Assembly (NCBI GenBank): GCA_034231615.1
Contig: CM067317.1
Location: 43,161,531-43,225,530, forward strand
Reading direction: 5' to 3'
DNA from: Meghimatium bilineatum
Taxonomy: Eukaryota; Mollusca; Gastropoda; Stylommatophora; Philomycidae
Length of the DNA: 64,000 nt
In this document: positions 20,751 through 32,052 of the stretch, one piece after another
Layout of the letters: each line of letters opens with the position of its first letter
How positions within the stretch are numbered: the first letter of the stretch is position 1
Notes under the pieces: generated by a model
What the model saw: the letters and a program-made list of their open reading frames with translations, nothing else
What the model was told of the DNA's origin: nothing
The model's database searches: none
Position numbers and translations under genes: made by a program

Positions 20751-22044
20751 GACTTTTTTGTCATGAAATTATCTAAATTTTAGTATTATTTGTATTTACA
20801 CGGTTACCACTTAAACGTATTGGAAAGAATAAACAATTTTGATACAAAGTAATAATATAGTCTTACAGTTTTTAATGGCCATAGTTCTTAATTCGTAATT
20901 TAAAAGATCTAATTATAATTTCGTTAACACAAGAAAATAAATTTAGTATTCATGAGAAAAAAAATGGGATTGCAATTTGTGAGTTTTAAAACGCTTCATT
21001 TTTGAGAGAAAATTTACTTTCAACAATAACGCAATTCCACAATATAACGACATCCACCTGTGTCAGCTGAGTTTAAAAAAAATGTAAACTCAAAATATTT
21101 TGACTTGATACATTGCTTACTAAAATTGCGGAAATATACATTTGTTTATGTTAATGGCACGTATGTATTGTAATTGTATGTATTGAGTGCAAAGATGTGT
21201 CCAGGTCTCACCAAGATTGTCTTGGTTTTATAACACTGACTTATATCTCGCCCTGTTTTGCCTATGTCCCAGTTTCTATAACAGTTTACAAATACAAGAA
21301 ATGTGTTACGTGTTCAAATCAACACACTTGGTCTCGCTTTGTTCAAGCGAATAAACACGCTTGGTAATCCTAAATGCGGTAGAGCGTGAAGACTTTGATT
21401 TATTTATACATAGATCAGTGGTCATAAGGTATTTCTGTAGAAGTATTAATTAATTCATGGTATTATGTGATTGCCATGTGTCTTCTGTCACGGAGATTAT
21501 CCAATAAATAAATAAAATTTCCATCACAGCTGACCTATGTTCTTTGATATAATTACGCTCGTAAAAAGAAAGAATCTCTTCAAGAATCTGTTTCTAGTAA
21601 ACAAAAATCTGAACGTAGTGATAGTTAGATAAACTTAATTTCCAATAGAAATCGTCCTTGGTTGGCGGATCTGAAAGGGGAGCACGGGGAGCTAAACTGT
21701 TACCTGTCAATCATATCGTAAGCAGCAACTAAGAGGAATTTAAAGTGGAGTTTGTTGTCCCATAAAGGCCCGTAGATAAGGAGGTTGTAGTGTTGAGATA
21801 TTCAACTTCCCGTCATTTAGCAAATCAGAATAGGTATATGCCTTTTAGTATTAGAAATTTGGCCAAAATGCGGGTAAGAAGCCCCCCCCCCCTACGAGAT
21901 TTTCACAAAAGTAACATAACAATTCACATGAAGAAGAATACACGAAAAAACACAAATGACCTTTTCTTAAGGGAATTACCCCCCCCCCCCCCTACTTTAT
22001 AACATATTTATAACACTGGTCTCACCCCACAGTGTCAAATTGAC
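20751..22044. other. AT-rich with poly(C) runs; no gene
   Basis: Poly(C) tracts at about 21880 and 21980 flank a short stretch resembling the GGCCCGTAGATAAG-type dispersed repeat near 23950. No coding signal. Confidence 0.4.
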
Positions 22045-22165
22045 ATAGAGGCTATGCTGAAGTTCGATTTGTCAGTTAAGCTGTCAATAATGGCACAACT
22101 TTTATCTGGACTATATCCTGCTGATCTGCAGGAGCTTGAGAATGGATACAGAAGATGAAACAAGA
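22045..22165 (+). mobile_element. Retroposon R1, 3' half
   Basis: GGCTATGCTGAAGTTCGATT, CTATATCCTGCTGATCTGCA, GGAGCTTGAGAATGGATACA and a final GAAGATGAAA. Confidence 0.65.
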
Positions 22166-22546
22166 AAATGAAAAGATGTTTACACCAGAAGGCATCTATC
22201 TTGAACAGATGTGTGCACCAGAAGGCATTGATCTTGGTGAAGAATGGATTATCTTTTCAAGACTATCTTGCAATCACTAGAGAGTTCATTGATAAATATA
22301 TGAATGTGAATGAATGCTGTATTCACGGAGTTCATCTCCGAACATTTCATGACACAGATGACGTGAGACACAGACGATCAAAATAATCCACAATCAGTGG
22401 TCCGAATGGACATTTACCACCAGATCACGTGGAAGAACAGTTCACGAAACCAGTGGAGCCTTCACCAAACAACAAGCAGCCTAACGATGTGTGTGTTTGC
22501 TGCGCAAGTACACTTGCTAGAAATTGAAGCCTATTTCCACTAAGAC
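22166..22546. other. Unassigned; one weak open frame
   Basis: A 72-codon plus-strand frame (22168-22386) includes a duplicated segment (ACCAGAAGGCAT twice) and REFIDKYMNVNECCIHGV. I do not recognise it. Confidence 0.3.
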
Positions 22547-22554
22547 GATATCAA

Positions 22555-22913
22555 TATCATCATCAGGTGCTATGCCGGCTGGTGTAGGCTCCATAGCTCT
22601 CTGTCTCAAGTATTATGTATCAAGTTCGCTGTTGTTGCCATGCCAGGTTATCAAACTGTCTAATTGCCCGAAAGGGGAGCAAAGAATAGCAACACTGTTT
22701 ACCTTCCACGCATGTCGTAAAAGGCGACTAGGGAGGATATGGGATGGAGTTGGCTGTCCCATCCCATATAGGGTCAATGACCCAGAGCTGTGTTGAAGTC
22801 GGCCATGAAGTGGTCAAAAATATGAAGATTTTCTTTTTCTTATATTATTGATTAAAGTCCGTTTCGCATTTGACTCTTTCAACACTTCCACATTAGTTTT
22901 TCTGGCAGTCCAT
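22555..22913 (-). pseudogene. LINE, (TGA)n-tail family, middle replaced by R1
   Basis: Outer parts match the copy at 2422-2909: 22555-22668 is the C-terminus with (TGA)n, and 22799-22913 is the FNSFNTSTLVFLAVH-region counterpart read antisense. The ~100 bp that should lie between are absent, with an R1 half-copy in their place. Flanking GATATCAA at 22547-22554 and 22914-22921 is a probable 8-bp TSD for the LINE. Confidence 0.8.
22669..22798 (+). mobile_element. Retroposon R1, 5' half inside a LINE
   Basis: GCCCGAAAGGGGAGCAAAGA, ACGCATGTCGTAAAAGGCGA, GGATGGAGTTGGCTGTCCCA, TATAGGGTCAATGACCCAGA, breaking at TGAAGTCGGCC. Well conserved, without the 3' half. Confidence 0.85.
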
Positions 22914-22929
22914 GATATCAACATACCTT

Positions 22930-24050
22930 AACCAAAAGGTTTTAATCCCTTATCAACCAATCATCAACTAAGGAGACACTTATTCATGCCCTGTAAATGT
23001 CACGTGAATGTGTCTCCTGTGTACATCGTTATTACACGTTTTTGAGTATTCCTGTATTTCTCGGTTGTTGTTTTTTTTGGTGGGGGAGGGGGGGGGGTGG
23101 AGGTTAAAATGAGATGATTGAACAGGCCTAAGTCTGACCTATTTATTCGAGATTCTTAATCAGGGTTGGCACTTACTTTAAAAAAAAAATAAAGTGACAT
23201 TTCTCCGTAAACATGACAGAAGTTAAACATTACAATAGGCCAGGCTATTCATTTAAGATGTGGTACCGTCTTCTCACGAAAGGTCAGCAACAGTCCCCAT
23301 TTACCTCATGTTCCTTTCCCTGCGATCACACCATACTATAAACTTATAACCCGGCGTTGTGACACACGCTCCGCAGGTGGAAAGGGGGGAATTTCATTGT
23401 TTAAGGGGACACTTCGAAAAAAAAAATTTAGTATTTGAGATTTAGTTATCTATTAGGGCCTATATGTTTTGAAAAAAATATAGCCTACTTAACTGGTTTT
23501 TTTTCTTCCAATAATTTTCTAGTGCTTTCTTCCTAAAAGTCTTGTGTCCTGAATAAGTTATAATTACGTTTCATTTATGGAATAAGTCAATTTTTGAATA
23601 GACCTATAAAAAATGTAGGGTGCCTTTATGTTTACATGGGGGGGGGGGGGAGAACATCAGAATTTTTGAAAGATTGAGGTGGGGAAATGTTTAAAGAGAA
23701 GGTTGGGTAACACTGCTATAACCTGCCAGATTCACAGGAGTACCACATTGGATGAAATAACACCCAGAGTTCTCCAGCAAATTCTATTTTCTAGCAGACG
23801 AGTGTGACAATGAAAATACCTTGACCTATCCAGCCCTTGATGCTGCCTGTCCATTATTTTCTTAGTCTTCGTCTGCTTCTTCCAACCTCGACTGTTCCCT
23901 GTAGTATAGTTTATGACGAATAATCATATCATCACACGTCCAAAAAAACCATCAGGGCCGTAGACAAGTTTTCATTGAAGAAGGAGGTTTACCTATAAAA
24001 TAATGTGAAAAAAGGCATTCGTCCATTTTTGTATGTAATTCCCTCTTTTT
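22930..24050. other. No gene; poly(G) runs and dispersed-repeat scraps
   Basis: Poly(G) tracts at about 23085 and 23645, an AT-rich body, and CAGGGCCGTAGACAAGTTTT at 23955 resembling 21765. No coding signal. Confidence 0.4.
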
Positions 24051-24054
24051 TTAT

Positions 24055-24245
24055 GCTTTTTTATGATGACTTTTTTTGATGCGAAAACTGATGACTTTTT
24101 TATGTGAAAGCTTGTGACTTTTTTGATGCAAAATGTATGACTTTTTTAAGCGAAAACGGATGACTTTTTTGATGAGAAAGGTGATGACTTTTTGATGAGA
24201 AAGGTGATGACCTTTTTTAATGAGAAAGATGACCTTTTTGTGAAA
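24055..24245. repeat. Degenerate ~30-bp minisatellite
   Basis: Six or seven units of the form GATGACTTTTTTGATGNGAA with T-run length variation. Confidence 0.85.
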
Positions 24246-24483
24246 AATCGTTAATGTAGGGGTTTCACCCACCTTTTGGCTAAATTCCTAGCAATAAAAA
24301 ACATGTTATGATTTCCTAAGGGTGGGGGGAGTTGAACACCCACCTCCCTTAACAACAGACCTACAAACCATGCAAGTAGGTATATTTGTCGCTTTACTAT
24401 TGGCAGTAATGATTCTTATAGACCTATATGAAATCTATTTTATTTCTAATGTACACACTTGTCGCTAGATGGACTAGTATTGT

Positions 24484-24582
24484 GGCTTGGTAAAAGCTCA
24501 CCAACCAAGCTTATTGACAACATGAGAGGCAGAGAGTCGTGGAGAAACATGATCACCTATGCCATTCGGCATGGCACTTGAT
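24484..24582 (+). pseudogene. LINE C-terminal scrap, (TGA)n-tail family
   Basis: Encodes DNMRGRESWRNMITYAIRHG then T-stop, aligning with DRELWRAMAAYATRHGT of the copy at 2430. About 30 residues survive. Confidence 0.7.
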
Positions 24583-24589
24583 TGACACA

Positions 24590-25170
24590 TTTGTCTCATG
24601 CTCTCTATAGGAGATGCACAGAATTAACTGTAACATTTGTATTCGAAGGTTTGTAACCTCTCGCCATGACTGCAGTGAGTGTTCATCTTTCACACCAACA
24701 CAACACAATAGACAACATAAGTGAGTTTCAAAGTTAGTTTTTCACACTAACACTGATTTTGCTTTTCCACATTAAAGTTAACCTTGACATATCCGCTACA
24801 TCCATCTCCAGCTGTAGGGACCTATCTCTAAGTCTATTTTGCATTTTCCATCGCTGCATAAGCTATGCAGGATCTGAGGTATTTAAAAATATTCAAGTCC
24901 TCAAATTTATACCAATTTATCATGTTGTTGGTTTGTGCTTCTGTACCTTCGCTGTTAACCAAGATCATATTTCATTAAGCGTTGATTTTGGTCTCCTTGC
25001 TAGCACAATGTGAAAAAAATTCTGACAACACCTGTGTACGAAAAAAAATTATGGTGCTTTATAGGGATATGTGGCCACATCACGTGTCCATAGTCCAACT
25101 TTTTAATATTGTGAGTAAGAAAGACATCTCCAAATAATCACATGTATATTTTGATAATTTTGTGTTTCTT
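24590..25170. other. No confident gene
   Basis: On the minus strand around 24770-24920, YFKYLRSCIA and neighbouring GKCKIDLEIG faintly resemble the FxYLGS...DGxCxxEI stretch of LINEs. Too weak to call. Confidence 0.3.
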
Positions 25171-25177
25171 GTTTATG

Positions 25178-25290
25178 TGTGGAGCTAGTGGAGCGCATGA
25201 CCATGTTGTTAGAACTCCGTGTTCTGACCCTTGATGTCCCGAGTTCACTTCACGGTTGGGACAGGATTTTATCTTTCGGAGGTACAATTA
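25178..25290 (+). mobile_element. tRNA-derived SINE head
   Basis: GAGCTAGTGGAGCGCATGAC resembles a Pol III A box, and GTCCCGAGTTCACTTCACGG a B box about 60 bases on. The following GGGACAGGATTTTATCTTTC matches the post-tRNA sequence common in invertebrate SINEs. The body beyond about 25300 is not recognised. A tRNA-model scan would decide. Confidence 0.45.
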
Positions 25291-25429
25291 AAATCCTTCC
25301 TATATATGTTGAGGCGTCTGCTATGGCAAAGCAGCCTTTATTTCCACAGCCCACAGAAGGTCTCTCTGCACTCCTTTGCAGGAAATCATTCAGTAACAAA
25401 AATGTTAAGTTTTTGTTGTTTATGTGTTT

Positions 25430-25900
25430 CTTGAAAAAGGTCCCAGTTGGACTGTAAAGTAGAAAAAAGGTCTTTGTTCTTTTGTTTATTACTATTTATT
25501 TATTTTTTACATTGATAGTTAGGCTATAACAGTAACCATTAGTATTTCATACAACTTTTGTGACTTGGAGATTAAAAAATCACAACTTCTGCTGCAGATA
25601 AATTGAGCTGCATGCAATGCACTGAGGGGCACCCCTACTAGGTTCATACTGGGGTCCTCTCAGTGCGTAGAGTGAAGATAGTTGGATGTAGCGATTTATG
25701 CGTCTTATCAAAATTTCATTTTATTAACTACTGTATGATGTGTTTAGTTACAAATGTGGTCACATCTCCCCGTAATTAACCAAAATTTCAACATAAGAAT
25801 TCCTAAGACACATTCATTTTGTGATGTTTTTTTTGTTCAGTGGGACAGCTTTTTTAAACAACACCATGCCACCAATGCCAAACATGGTCTTTAATAGTCT
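25430..25900. other. AT-rich; one strong hairpin
   Basis: GCACTGAGGGGCACCCC and GGGGTCCTCTCAGTGC (about 25619-25672) form a stem with two mismatches around TACTAGGTTCATACT. Otherwise nothing. Confidence 0.5.
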
Positions 25901-25904
25901 CGCA

Positions 25905-26270
25905 CAAAGAAAAATCATTACATGTGAAATGAAATATATGAGAAAAGCTGTAATGGTTGCTAAACTAGATAAAATAAGAAATAAAGCAATTAGGAAAAGG
26001 GTAGGTATATTATCATGTATTGAACATATCAAAATACAGCAAGTAAAATGGTTTGATCACCTTATGAGAATGAACCTAAATACCAATAAGAGCATATAAC
26101 AAAAGAGTATCTGGACATAAAGCCACAGGCAGACCACGAAAACGGTGGATAGAAAAAATCAAGATAACCTTGAACAAACATGGAGTCAATTCAACCAAGG
26201 TGACACATCTGGCGCTGGATCGACAACACTCCATCCGAGTAGAACGCTCCTTCATTAGGCATTTGCATTA
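25905..26270 (+). pseudogene. LINE C-terminal tail (HLMRMN...GRPRKRW family)
   Basis: Plus strand: AQRKIITCEMKYMRKAV, DKIRNKAIRKRVGI, IEHIKIQQVKWFDHLMRMN, then after a frameshift near 26090 NKRVSGHKATGRPRKRWIEK and VTHLALDRQ, ending HLH-stop at 26269-26271. Best-preserved copy of the family also seen at 6795-7045. Confidence 0.8.
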
Positions 26271-26447
26271 AGCCGGTCTCCTGGGTATGAAAGAACGTTC
26301 ATAAAAACCACCCCACTGCACATAGGAAGTAAGAGCCAATCGCTTGCAATTCCTGGTGCTAGAAAGAAAGAAGAACGGCAGGTGTGAATACTATCAACCA
26401 TAATTCACCTGGAGAAAGACAACAGCTTTTTAAAATAGATTTAGAAA

Positions 26448-26942
26448 AGTCCCAGATGACTGGTTAAATGTAACTGTAGGGAGCAAGTCTAAGATGATTG
26501 GTTAAATGTAACTGTAGGGAGCAAGTCCAAGATGACTGGTTAAATGTAACTGTAGGGAGCAAGTCCAAGAAGACTGGTTAAATGTAACTGTAGGGAGCAA
26601 GTCCAAGATGACTGGTTAAATGTAACTGTAGGGAGCAAGTCTAAGATGATTGGTTAAATGTAACTGTAGGGAGCAAGTCCAAGATGACTGGTTAAATGTA
26701 ACTGTAGGGAGCAAGTCCAAGATGACTGGTTAAATGTAACTGTAGGGAGCAAGTCCAAGATGACTGGTTAAATGTAACTGTAGGGAGCAAGTCCAAGATG
26801 ACTGGTTAAATGTAACTGTAGGGAGCAAGTCCAAGATGACTGGTTAAATGTAACTGTAGGGAGCAAGTCCAAGAAGACTGGTTAAATGTAACTGTAGGGA
26901 GCAAGTCCATGATGACTGGTTAAATGTAACTGTAGGGAGCAA
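26448..26942. repeat. 38-bp minisatellite, 13 copies
   Basis: Unit GATGACTGGTTAAATGTAAC + TGTAGGGAGCAAGTCCAA. Very uniform; variants GATGATTGG and GAAGACTGG recur, showing spread of variant units within the array. Confidence 0.97.
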
Positions 26943-27109
26943 TGCTTGGATCTGGGAAGTCTTTTACTTTAGAGAGGTCTTTGCTGTGATCATCCTGCAT
27001 TTTTGAGACAAACTGTTAGGTAAAAAGGGTTGATTCCCTACCATAAGTTCAGGATGATTTCTTCCCAGAAGTCATTACAGAAAAAAATCATGAGGATTGG
27101 TATAGTTGA

Positions 27110-27262
27110 ATTCCTCTATAAAGAATCCTCTTATAACACATTTCCCTATATAACAACACATTTAAAAATCCCCAATTATATTTATTCTTTATTGTTTGTA
27201 CTGTAAATGGTAAATTTCTGTTATTGCATACATATTTTGTTGGAATTCCACTATAATCAACC
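27110..27262. repeat. Dispersed MITE-like repeat, copy 2
   Basis: Collinear with 4385-4565. Starts near GAATTCCTCTATAAAGAATC and ends near GGAATTCCACTATAATC, suggesting short imperfect inverted ends. Confidence 0.6.
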
Positions 27263-27469
27263 CTACATCTTCTTAGTTTCCTCTCATAGCATACAATCTC
27301 ATGCAGATTGTAGTATTATTCGTCTTTGCTCCACCATGGAATCACTGTAACACAAGCAGTTCATTTTCTTTATTAAAATATAGCATAACTTTCTGTAATA
27401 TTTAGAATTTACTGAATGGCTTTTTGCATCTTGCAGACTATCATTAAGAAAACAAACACAAACAAGCCA

Positions 27470-28000
27470 ATGAGCCTTTTCTCTCAGAAATGGAAGACTT
27501 TCTAAGTGATCATGTTGTTAAAGCAACAGAAGATGTTTGTTTTCATCTTTCCCTTTTATCTTCCATATCTTTTATTATATTTTTCCTAAACAACATCGCC
27601 CCAGCCAGCATGCAGATTGTGCCTCCAGACAGCTCAAGTTTTGGCAATGTTTGCCAGATTTTGGAGAAATCTTTAATTGAAGACTTACAAATGTCTTTGT
27701 ACCTCAGCATTGGACTACCACAGGCCTTCAGAAGCGTTTCTGAATAGTACTTATTGTGGAATGCGACAATTTGGCATTCTGTGGACATGGTCCAGTCCTC
27801 GCAATCTATTTTTATTGTTTCCATGGCAGATGGTAGCTGAGTGTGGCGTAAAAGTTCCATATTGGTGATTTTATCGTGCTTTTTAATGTCAGATTTTGCT
27901 GAGACATCTTAGCTGAAAGGTGTTTAGTCTCCTCTCATGTCTTGTATAGGTTGTCCATGTTTCAGATCCATAATATAGTTTGGATTACTTTGTTGTGAAG
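27470..28000 (-). pseudogene. LINE post-RT region (ETWTTYTRHERRLNTF family)
   Basis: Minus strand from about 28000: GSETWTTYTRHERRLNTFQL, RCLSKI, then after a frame change HDKITNMELLRHTQLPSAME, SETLLKACGSPMLRYKDICK and SSIKDF. The order ETWTxYxRHxxRLNxF...RYKDxCKxxxK is that of the same broad LINE group as the satellite cassettes (VYRHHVKKLNHFH...KRYKDPLK). The GHxxRM segment is badly altered. The frame then stays open to 27543. Confidence 0.7.
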
Positions 28001-28284
28001 CAGACATTAGTCATTTCAGCAATATTCTCGTGTATGGCTGGTCGATAATACTATCGATATAATCACATGAACACTGTTCAACAGTTGTGGTAAAAACATT
28101 GAATGTATTATTTACCAAAGTCAAAGGTGTCAGGACATTGGTGCAAATAAAACGGCAACACAACACATTTCCGTTGTGTGAACTACATGCTGTTGGAAAT
28201 CTTGTAGGATCACTGCGCTACTATAAGAGACATCCATGGGAGTTTAGAATGAACAAAATAAAAAAGACCTACATAGTGTGAGTA
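28001..28284. other. No recognised feature
   Basis: A 64-codon plus-strand frame (28087-28281) has no family match. Confidence 0.35.
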
Positions 28285-28460
28285 TCATGTGACGTATTCC
28301 TTCCAGAACATTGTCTTCCCAATGAACTCTCTGAACCTCTCTCTGTCTTGGGCGATGTGGCTTGCATTTTCTAGCGATGTATTCATGTTATCTTTAATGT
28401 CGTCAGTCCATTATCTTCTTGGTCTGCCCTTTCTCCTCTTCCCAGGTACTCTTTCCTCCA
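28285..28460 (-). pseudogene. LINE C-terminal tail (VPGKRRKGRPRR)
   Basis: Minus strand: ERVPGKRRKGRPRR, stop, WTDDIKDNMNTSLENASHIA, QDRERFREFIGKTMFWKEYV, T-stop. Clearest member of the family also at 318-480 and 6250-6440; the stop before WTDDI is at the same place as at 318-480. Confidence 0.75.
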
Positions 28461-28825
28461 TTATTTAAGATCAATCCATTGAAAATTTCTAGGCACAATA
28501 TTCCCGTAGGTTGCCATTACTTTCAGGAAGAAACAACCGTTAATCGAGCACCGTAACGAGAACACATTAGTTCTAGTCGGCCATTTCTACATAGTGTATA
28601 AACAGGTAAACAGAAAACAAACATTGCATTTTTTGGTTCAAAATGTATTTAGATTTGCACACTAACTTTTCTTTCCTCACACATTAACATTTCTTTCATC
28701 ACACACTAACTTGTGTTAACACTAATTGTGAATGTTTATGTAGTTGATGCATGTTATTCTTATGGTGAAACCAATTCTATTCTTGATTGTTCTTCACATA
28801 AAACATTCAAGTAATAACTGTTTCT

Positions 28826-29133
28826 CATCAATGGTACCAAGACTTGTCTAGTTTATTCTTGATGGTACTAAGACTCTTGTCTAGTTTCTCCTTGATGGTA
28901 CCAAGACTCTTGTCTAGTTTCTCCTTGATGGTACCAAGACTCTTGTCTAAATTATCCTTGATGGTACCAAGACTCTTGTCTAGTTTCTCCATGATGGTAC
29001 CAAGACTTGTCTAGTTTATCCTTGAGGTATCAAGACTTGTCTAGTTTATCCTTCATGATACCAAGACTCTTGTCTAGTTTATCCTTGATGGTACCAAGAC
29101 TCTTGTCTAGTTTATCTTTGATGGTACCAAGAA
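28826..29133. repeat. 33-bp minisatellite, about 9 copies
   Basis: Unit TTGATGGTACCAAGACTCTT + GTCTAGTTTCTCC, with some 30-bp copies lacking TCT. On the minus strand it reads as an 11-residue repeat (LDKSLGTIKDK), a consequence of the period. Confidence 0.95.
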
Positions 29134-29200
29134 ACTCAAAATCTAGTTTCTCAGAGTGCTTCTTCATCAATATTTTTTTTTGGTAGTGTATTCTATTCAG

Positions 29201-29836
29201 AAATACCACACTTTGCAAGATCAAAAAGAATGATATTGTATTAAAACAGGTCCACCAATTCAAATATCTAGGTACAATGATTACAGCAGATGGAAGAGGT
29301 TCACAAGAAATAAGGAGAATAGGACAGGCAAAAACAACATTCAGAAAAATGAAAAATATACTGTGTAATATGACCTTGTCATCAGAGGTGAGAAATAGAG
29401 TTCTGCAGTGCTATATAACCCCTATACTAACATATGGGTGCGAGTCTTGGACAATAAACAAACTGGAAAGTGGGAAATTAGAGGCAACAGAGATGTGGTT
29501 CTACAGAAGAATGCTGAGAATACCATGGACTGCCAGAAAAACTAATGTAGAGGTGTTGAAAGAGTCAAATGCGAAACATACCTTAATCAACAATATAAAA
29601 AAAACGTAATCTTCTTTTTTTGGCCACTTCATGAGACAGTCAGGTTTAGAGAACATAGTCACAACAGGCAAAATTGAAGGCAACAGAGGCAGAGGGTGAC
29701 AACATGAGAAAATATTAGACAGTTTGACAACCTGGCACGGCAAGGAAACAACAACAACTTTGATACATAATACTGTGGACAGAGAGCTGTGGAGAGCCAT
29801 GACCGCCTATACCAGCCAGCATGGCACCTGATGATG
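29201..29836 (+). pseudogene. 5'-truncated LINE, (TGA)n-tail family, with 11-bp TSD
   Basis: Longest copy of this family here. It opens before the RT thumb: KQVHQFKYLGTMITADGRGS, QEIRRIGQAKTTFRKMKNIL, then RVLQCYITPILTYGCESWTI, MWFYRRMLRIPWTARKTN. A frameshift near 29605 precedes FFGHFMRQSGLENIVTTGKI and DRELWRAMTAYTSQHGT-stop, with TGATGATGA at the end. Identical ATTCTATTCAG at 29190-29200 and 29837-29847 is the TSD. Confidence 0.9.
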
Positions 29837-29847
29837 ATTCTATTCAG

Positions 29848-30089
29848 GACATAGAATCAACCCAGCATTTTTTGGCTTTATTTATTCTCTATGCAATATA
29901 AACACATTCAGTAGTTTGCCATCTCTCTGAACAATATGAATATACAATTGCCTGCGGTGAGATTTGAACCCAGTACTTTGGCCACCACATACTCAAGAGT
30001 TTGTGAGCTGGAGGAAGTGGGAAGAAGCTGTGAATGGGTGACAGTTAGCAAAGATAGAAAGTTATTGACAACAGCTTTGATTCAGCTGG
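29848..30089. other. No recognised feature
   Basis: Contains TGCGGTGAGATTTGAACCCA, a reverse B-box-like string, but no matching A box was found nearby. Confidence 0.35.
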
Positions 30090-30372
30090 GATGAGAGTGC
30101 AGTGACTGGGCTGCCAACAGAACAGAGGGATGATCCAAGAACTCATACTGCAGCAAATGAAGCCACATATAATTTACACAGATGGCTCAGTAACACAAGA
30201 AACACACATGTGTGGTTGGGGTTTCGTGGCCTACCAAAATCGCAGGAAATTAGCTAAGAAGTGAGCTGCATATCCCACTATAAACATCAAGTACAAGAAT
30301 GGAAATAGAGGTAGTGACAGCAGATCTCACTTGGCTGGCGACGCAATCACCAACAGACTCAGTGATTTTAGT
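30090..30372 (+). pseudogene. LINE RNase H fragment, second copy of 1-317
   Basis: Aligns along its length with the window start (GGCTGCCAACAGAACAGAGG; IIYTDGSV region; GGTTGGGGTTTCGTGGCCTA; CTCACTTGGCTGGCGACGCA). Here the first motif keeps Gly (TDGS), but TGA interrupts the frame after KKxx and indels follow. Both copies end at the same place, just after the last Asp motif. Confidence 0.8.
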
Positions 30373-30784
30373 ATGCTGTGCAAGATAGAAAAATGTTATG
30401 ACCAATTATACTGTATGCCTAAATAAATACTACAAAGGATGTAGTACCGGAATTTGTCATGTCAGAGGTGTTAAGTCTAAGGCATATGGTTCTTGCATTC
30501 CATGTACCCAGTCTGAGTATTACTGATGGCTTGTTTTGTCTAGGTACTATACATTATTAAAATCAGTTTTCCCATGTTTCATCTATTCCAATGTGTCCAA
30601 TGAGGCAGGCAGAAATAATGGGCAACACCTAATAGCAGTGCAGATTATGCCAGGTGTTAGTTGACCAACTAAATTGCTGCTCTCGCTGAAATGAGTGACT
30701 CGTAGTGAACTTCCACCAATTTAAGAGAAATTGAAACTTGTAAACTGTACCTTTCTGTGTTGTGTCCATTGACAAGAGGAGTTC
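30373..30784. other. No recognised feature
   Basis: AT-rich, no open frame of interest. Confidence 0.4.
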
Positions 30785-30990
30785 TTCAAGGTATGGTGGA
30801 AGCTGAAAGAAGACTAGGAGGCCAGAAGAAGACATGGCTAGATAATATCAATGACTGGGCAGGGTGTGAAGTTTCAAAACTCATCAGGATGGTAGAGGAT
30901 AGAGATGTGTGAAAATCTTTCTGTACCAAATTTATCAATGTGACACTCCTACGACCCTGACGGACTATGGGTTTTATTATTATATCAGTA
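30785..30990 (+). pseudogene. LINE C-terminal tail ending in (TTA)n
   Basis: Plus strand: MVEAERRLGGQKKTWLDNIN, DWAGCEVSKLIRMVEDRDV, stop, then FINVTLLRP. It matches the RRGxQxxTWLDNIKxW...LIRxxxDRxxW tails of endonuclease-RT LINEs. TTATTATTATAT follows, a plausible 3' tail. Confidence 0.7.
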
Positions 30991-31555
30991 TCTTTTGCCC
31001 CCCTCATATTCTCCTACCATTGCCATTTAACTATGATCAAATTTTATGACGCGACTAATGCATGCAATGACATTGCCAGTACAATGTGAACGATTGGCTT
31101 TCATCCAATCATATTGCCAGTACAATGTGAACGATTGGTTTTCAAACCACAAGCTAATTCAACCAAGTTGGGTCTGTGAAGTGAACCAAAAAACCCCTCT
31201 ACCACCGAGCCAACATATGGAGAAAATGTGTGTTTTCAAAGTGTTCAGAACAGAATAGACTTCTGGAGATAGTGCCCACTGCAAACGTTTGATGTTCAAC
31301 ACTGAAACAAAAATTTTTTTACTTCAAAGGCAGGAAGTCTCCATCTCCTGATGTTTTTGGCAGCTGGTGAAAACAGTGACTTTATTGGCACGTCATAGAA
31401 CTAAAAGGTTTAGCTTGATGTGCAATTTTAAATTTAGCTAGCTGACAAAATTAGGTTTGCCTCTTCTGCTCTAGAAGTAAAACTGGTTACCAAATAATGT
31501 AGCAAATGTTTGTAGTGCTTAGGTGACAGGAGTAAGTTCAGCCTACAACTTACAG
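30991..31555. other. Intergenic, 3' of the FOXRED1-like gene
   Basis: A ~45-bp segment (ATTGCCAGTACAATGTGAAC) is tandemly duplicated at 31065-31140. No coding signal. The region lies downstream of the minus-strand gene and may hold its 3' end. Confidence 0.4.
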
Positions 31556-31559
31556 CTGT

Positions 31560-31779
31560 ATATTTCCATGTGACAAGACTAAAAAACCTTGGCGGAGACA
31601 TCCACAGAACTGTAAATCAATAAATCTTCCATTCTTACAGTGAGTTCTAAATATGACAGGTCTGAAAAAATCTTGGCGGAGACACTCATAAAACTGTAGG
31701 TCAACAAAACTTCCATTCTTACAGTGAGTTCTAAATATGACATGACTGTTTCTAAAAAAACCGTAGCGGAGATACAGAA
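31560..31779. repeat. ~85-bp direct repeat, 2.5 copies, in the presumed 3' UTR
   Basis: CTTGGCGGAGACA..., CTTCCATTCTTACAGTGAGT and TCTAAATATGACA occur twice, followed by a partial third copy (ACCGTAGCGGAGATA). It begins right after the stop codon of the FOXRED1-like exon on the transcribed strand. Confidence 0.8.
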
Positions 31780-32052
31780 TTAAAAATATCTGCTATAATG
31801 AAGATTCATCTCCTCTTTTACTGGATCCCCTGTTATAAATCTGTCAAAATGAAACCTCTCCAAATCAATTGTTACATAATTTCCGTCAAAAATAAACTCT
31901 GTGATTGCACGACCGATGCCAATAGTATGTTGTAACCCATGTCCGCCCAATCCATTGGCAAAAATGAAGTTTTTCAGGTAAGGATGAGGTCCAACCACCA
32001 CGTTCTGGTCAAAGAAATTGCAGTCGTTGTAGCCAGCTCAAGCAATTTTTAT
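31780..32052 (-). pseudogene. FOXRED1: FOXRED1-like terminal exon (mitochondrial FAD oxidoreductase)
   Basis: FOXRED1 is a DAO-family FAD-dependent protein that helps assemble respiratory complex I in mitochondria. This exon encodes its C-terminus: AGYNDCNFFDQN, VVGPHPYLKNFIFANG, GGHGLQHTIGIGRAITEF, VTIDLERFHFDRFITGDP, ending TAA at 31782-31780. The family counterparts are AGYYDYNTFDQNG, VGPHP, ATGFSGHGLQQAPGIGRA and TIDL. Just upstream is a strong acceptor (pyrimidine-rich CCCTCTTTTCAG), giving an exon in phase 0 with 45579-45683. The codon before AGYN is TGA where the family has Trp, so the reading frame is broken unless this is a sequence error. It is spliced, not a processed copy. Confidence 0.85.

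Noticed and set aside
20640-20760. tRNA-like GTCCGAGTGGCTTT with a terminal T-run in the CpG island
   Set aside because: No B box follows and no cloverleaf can be drawn.
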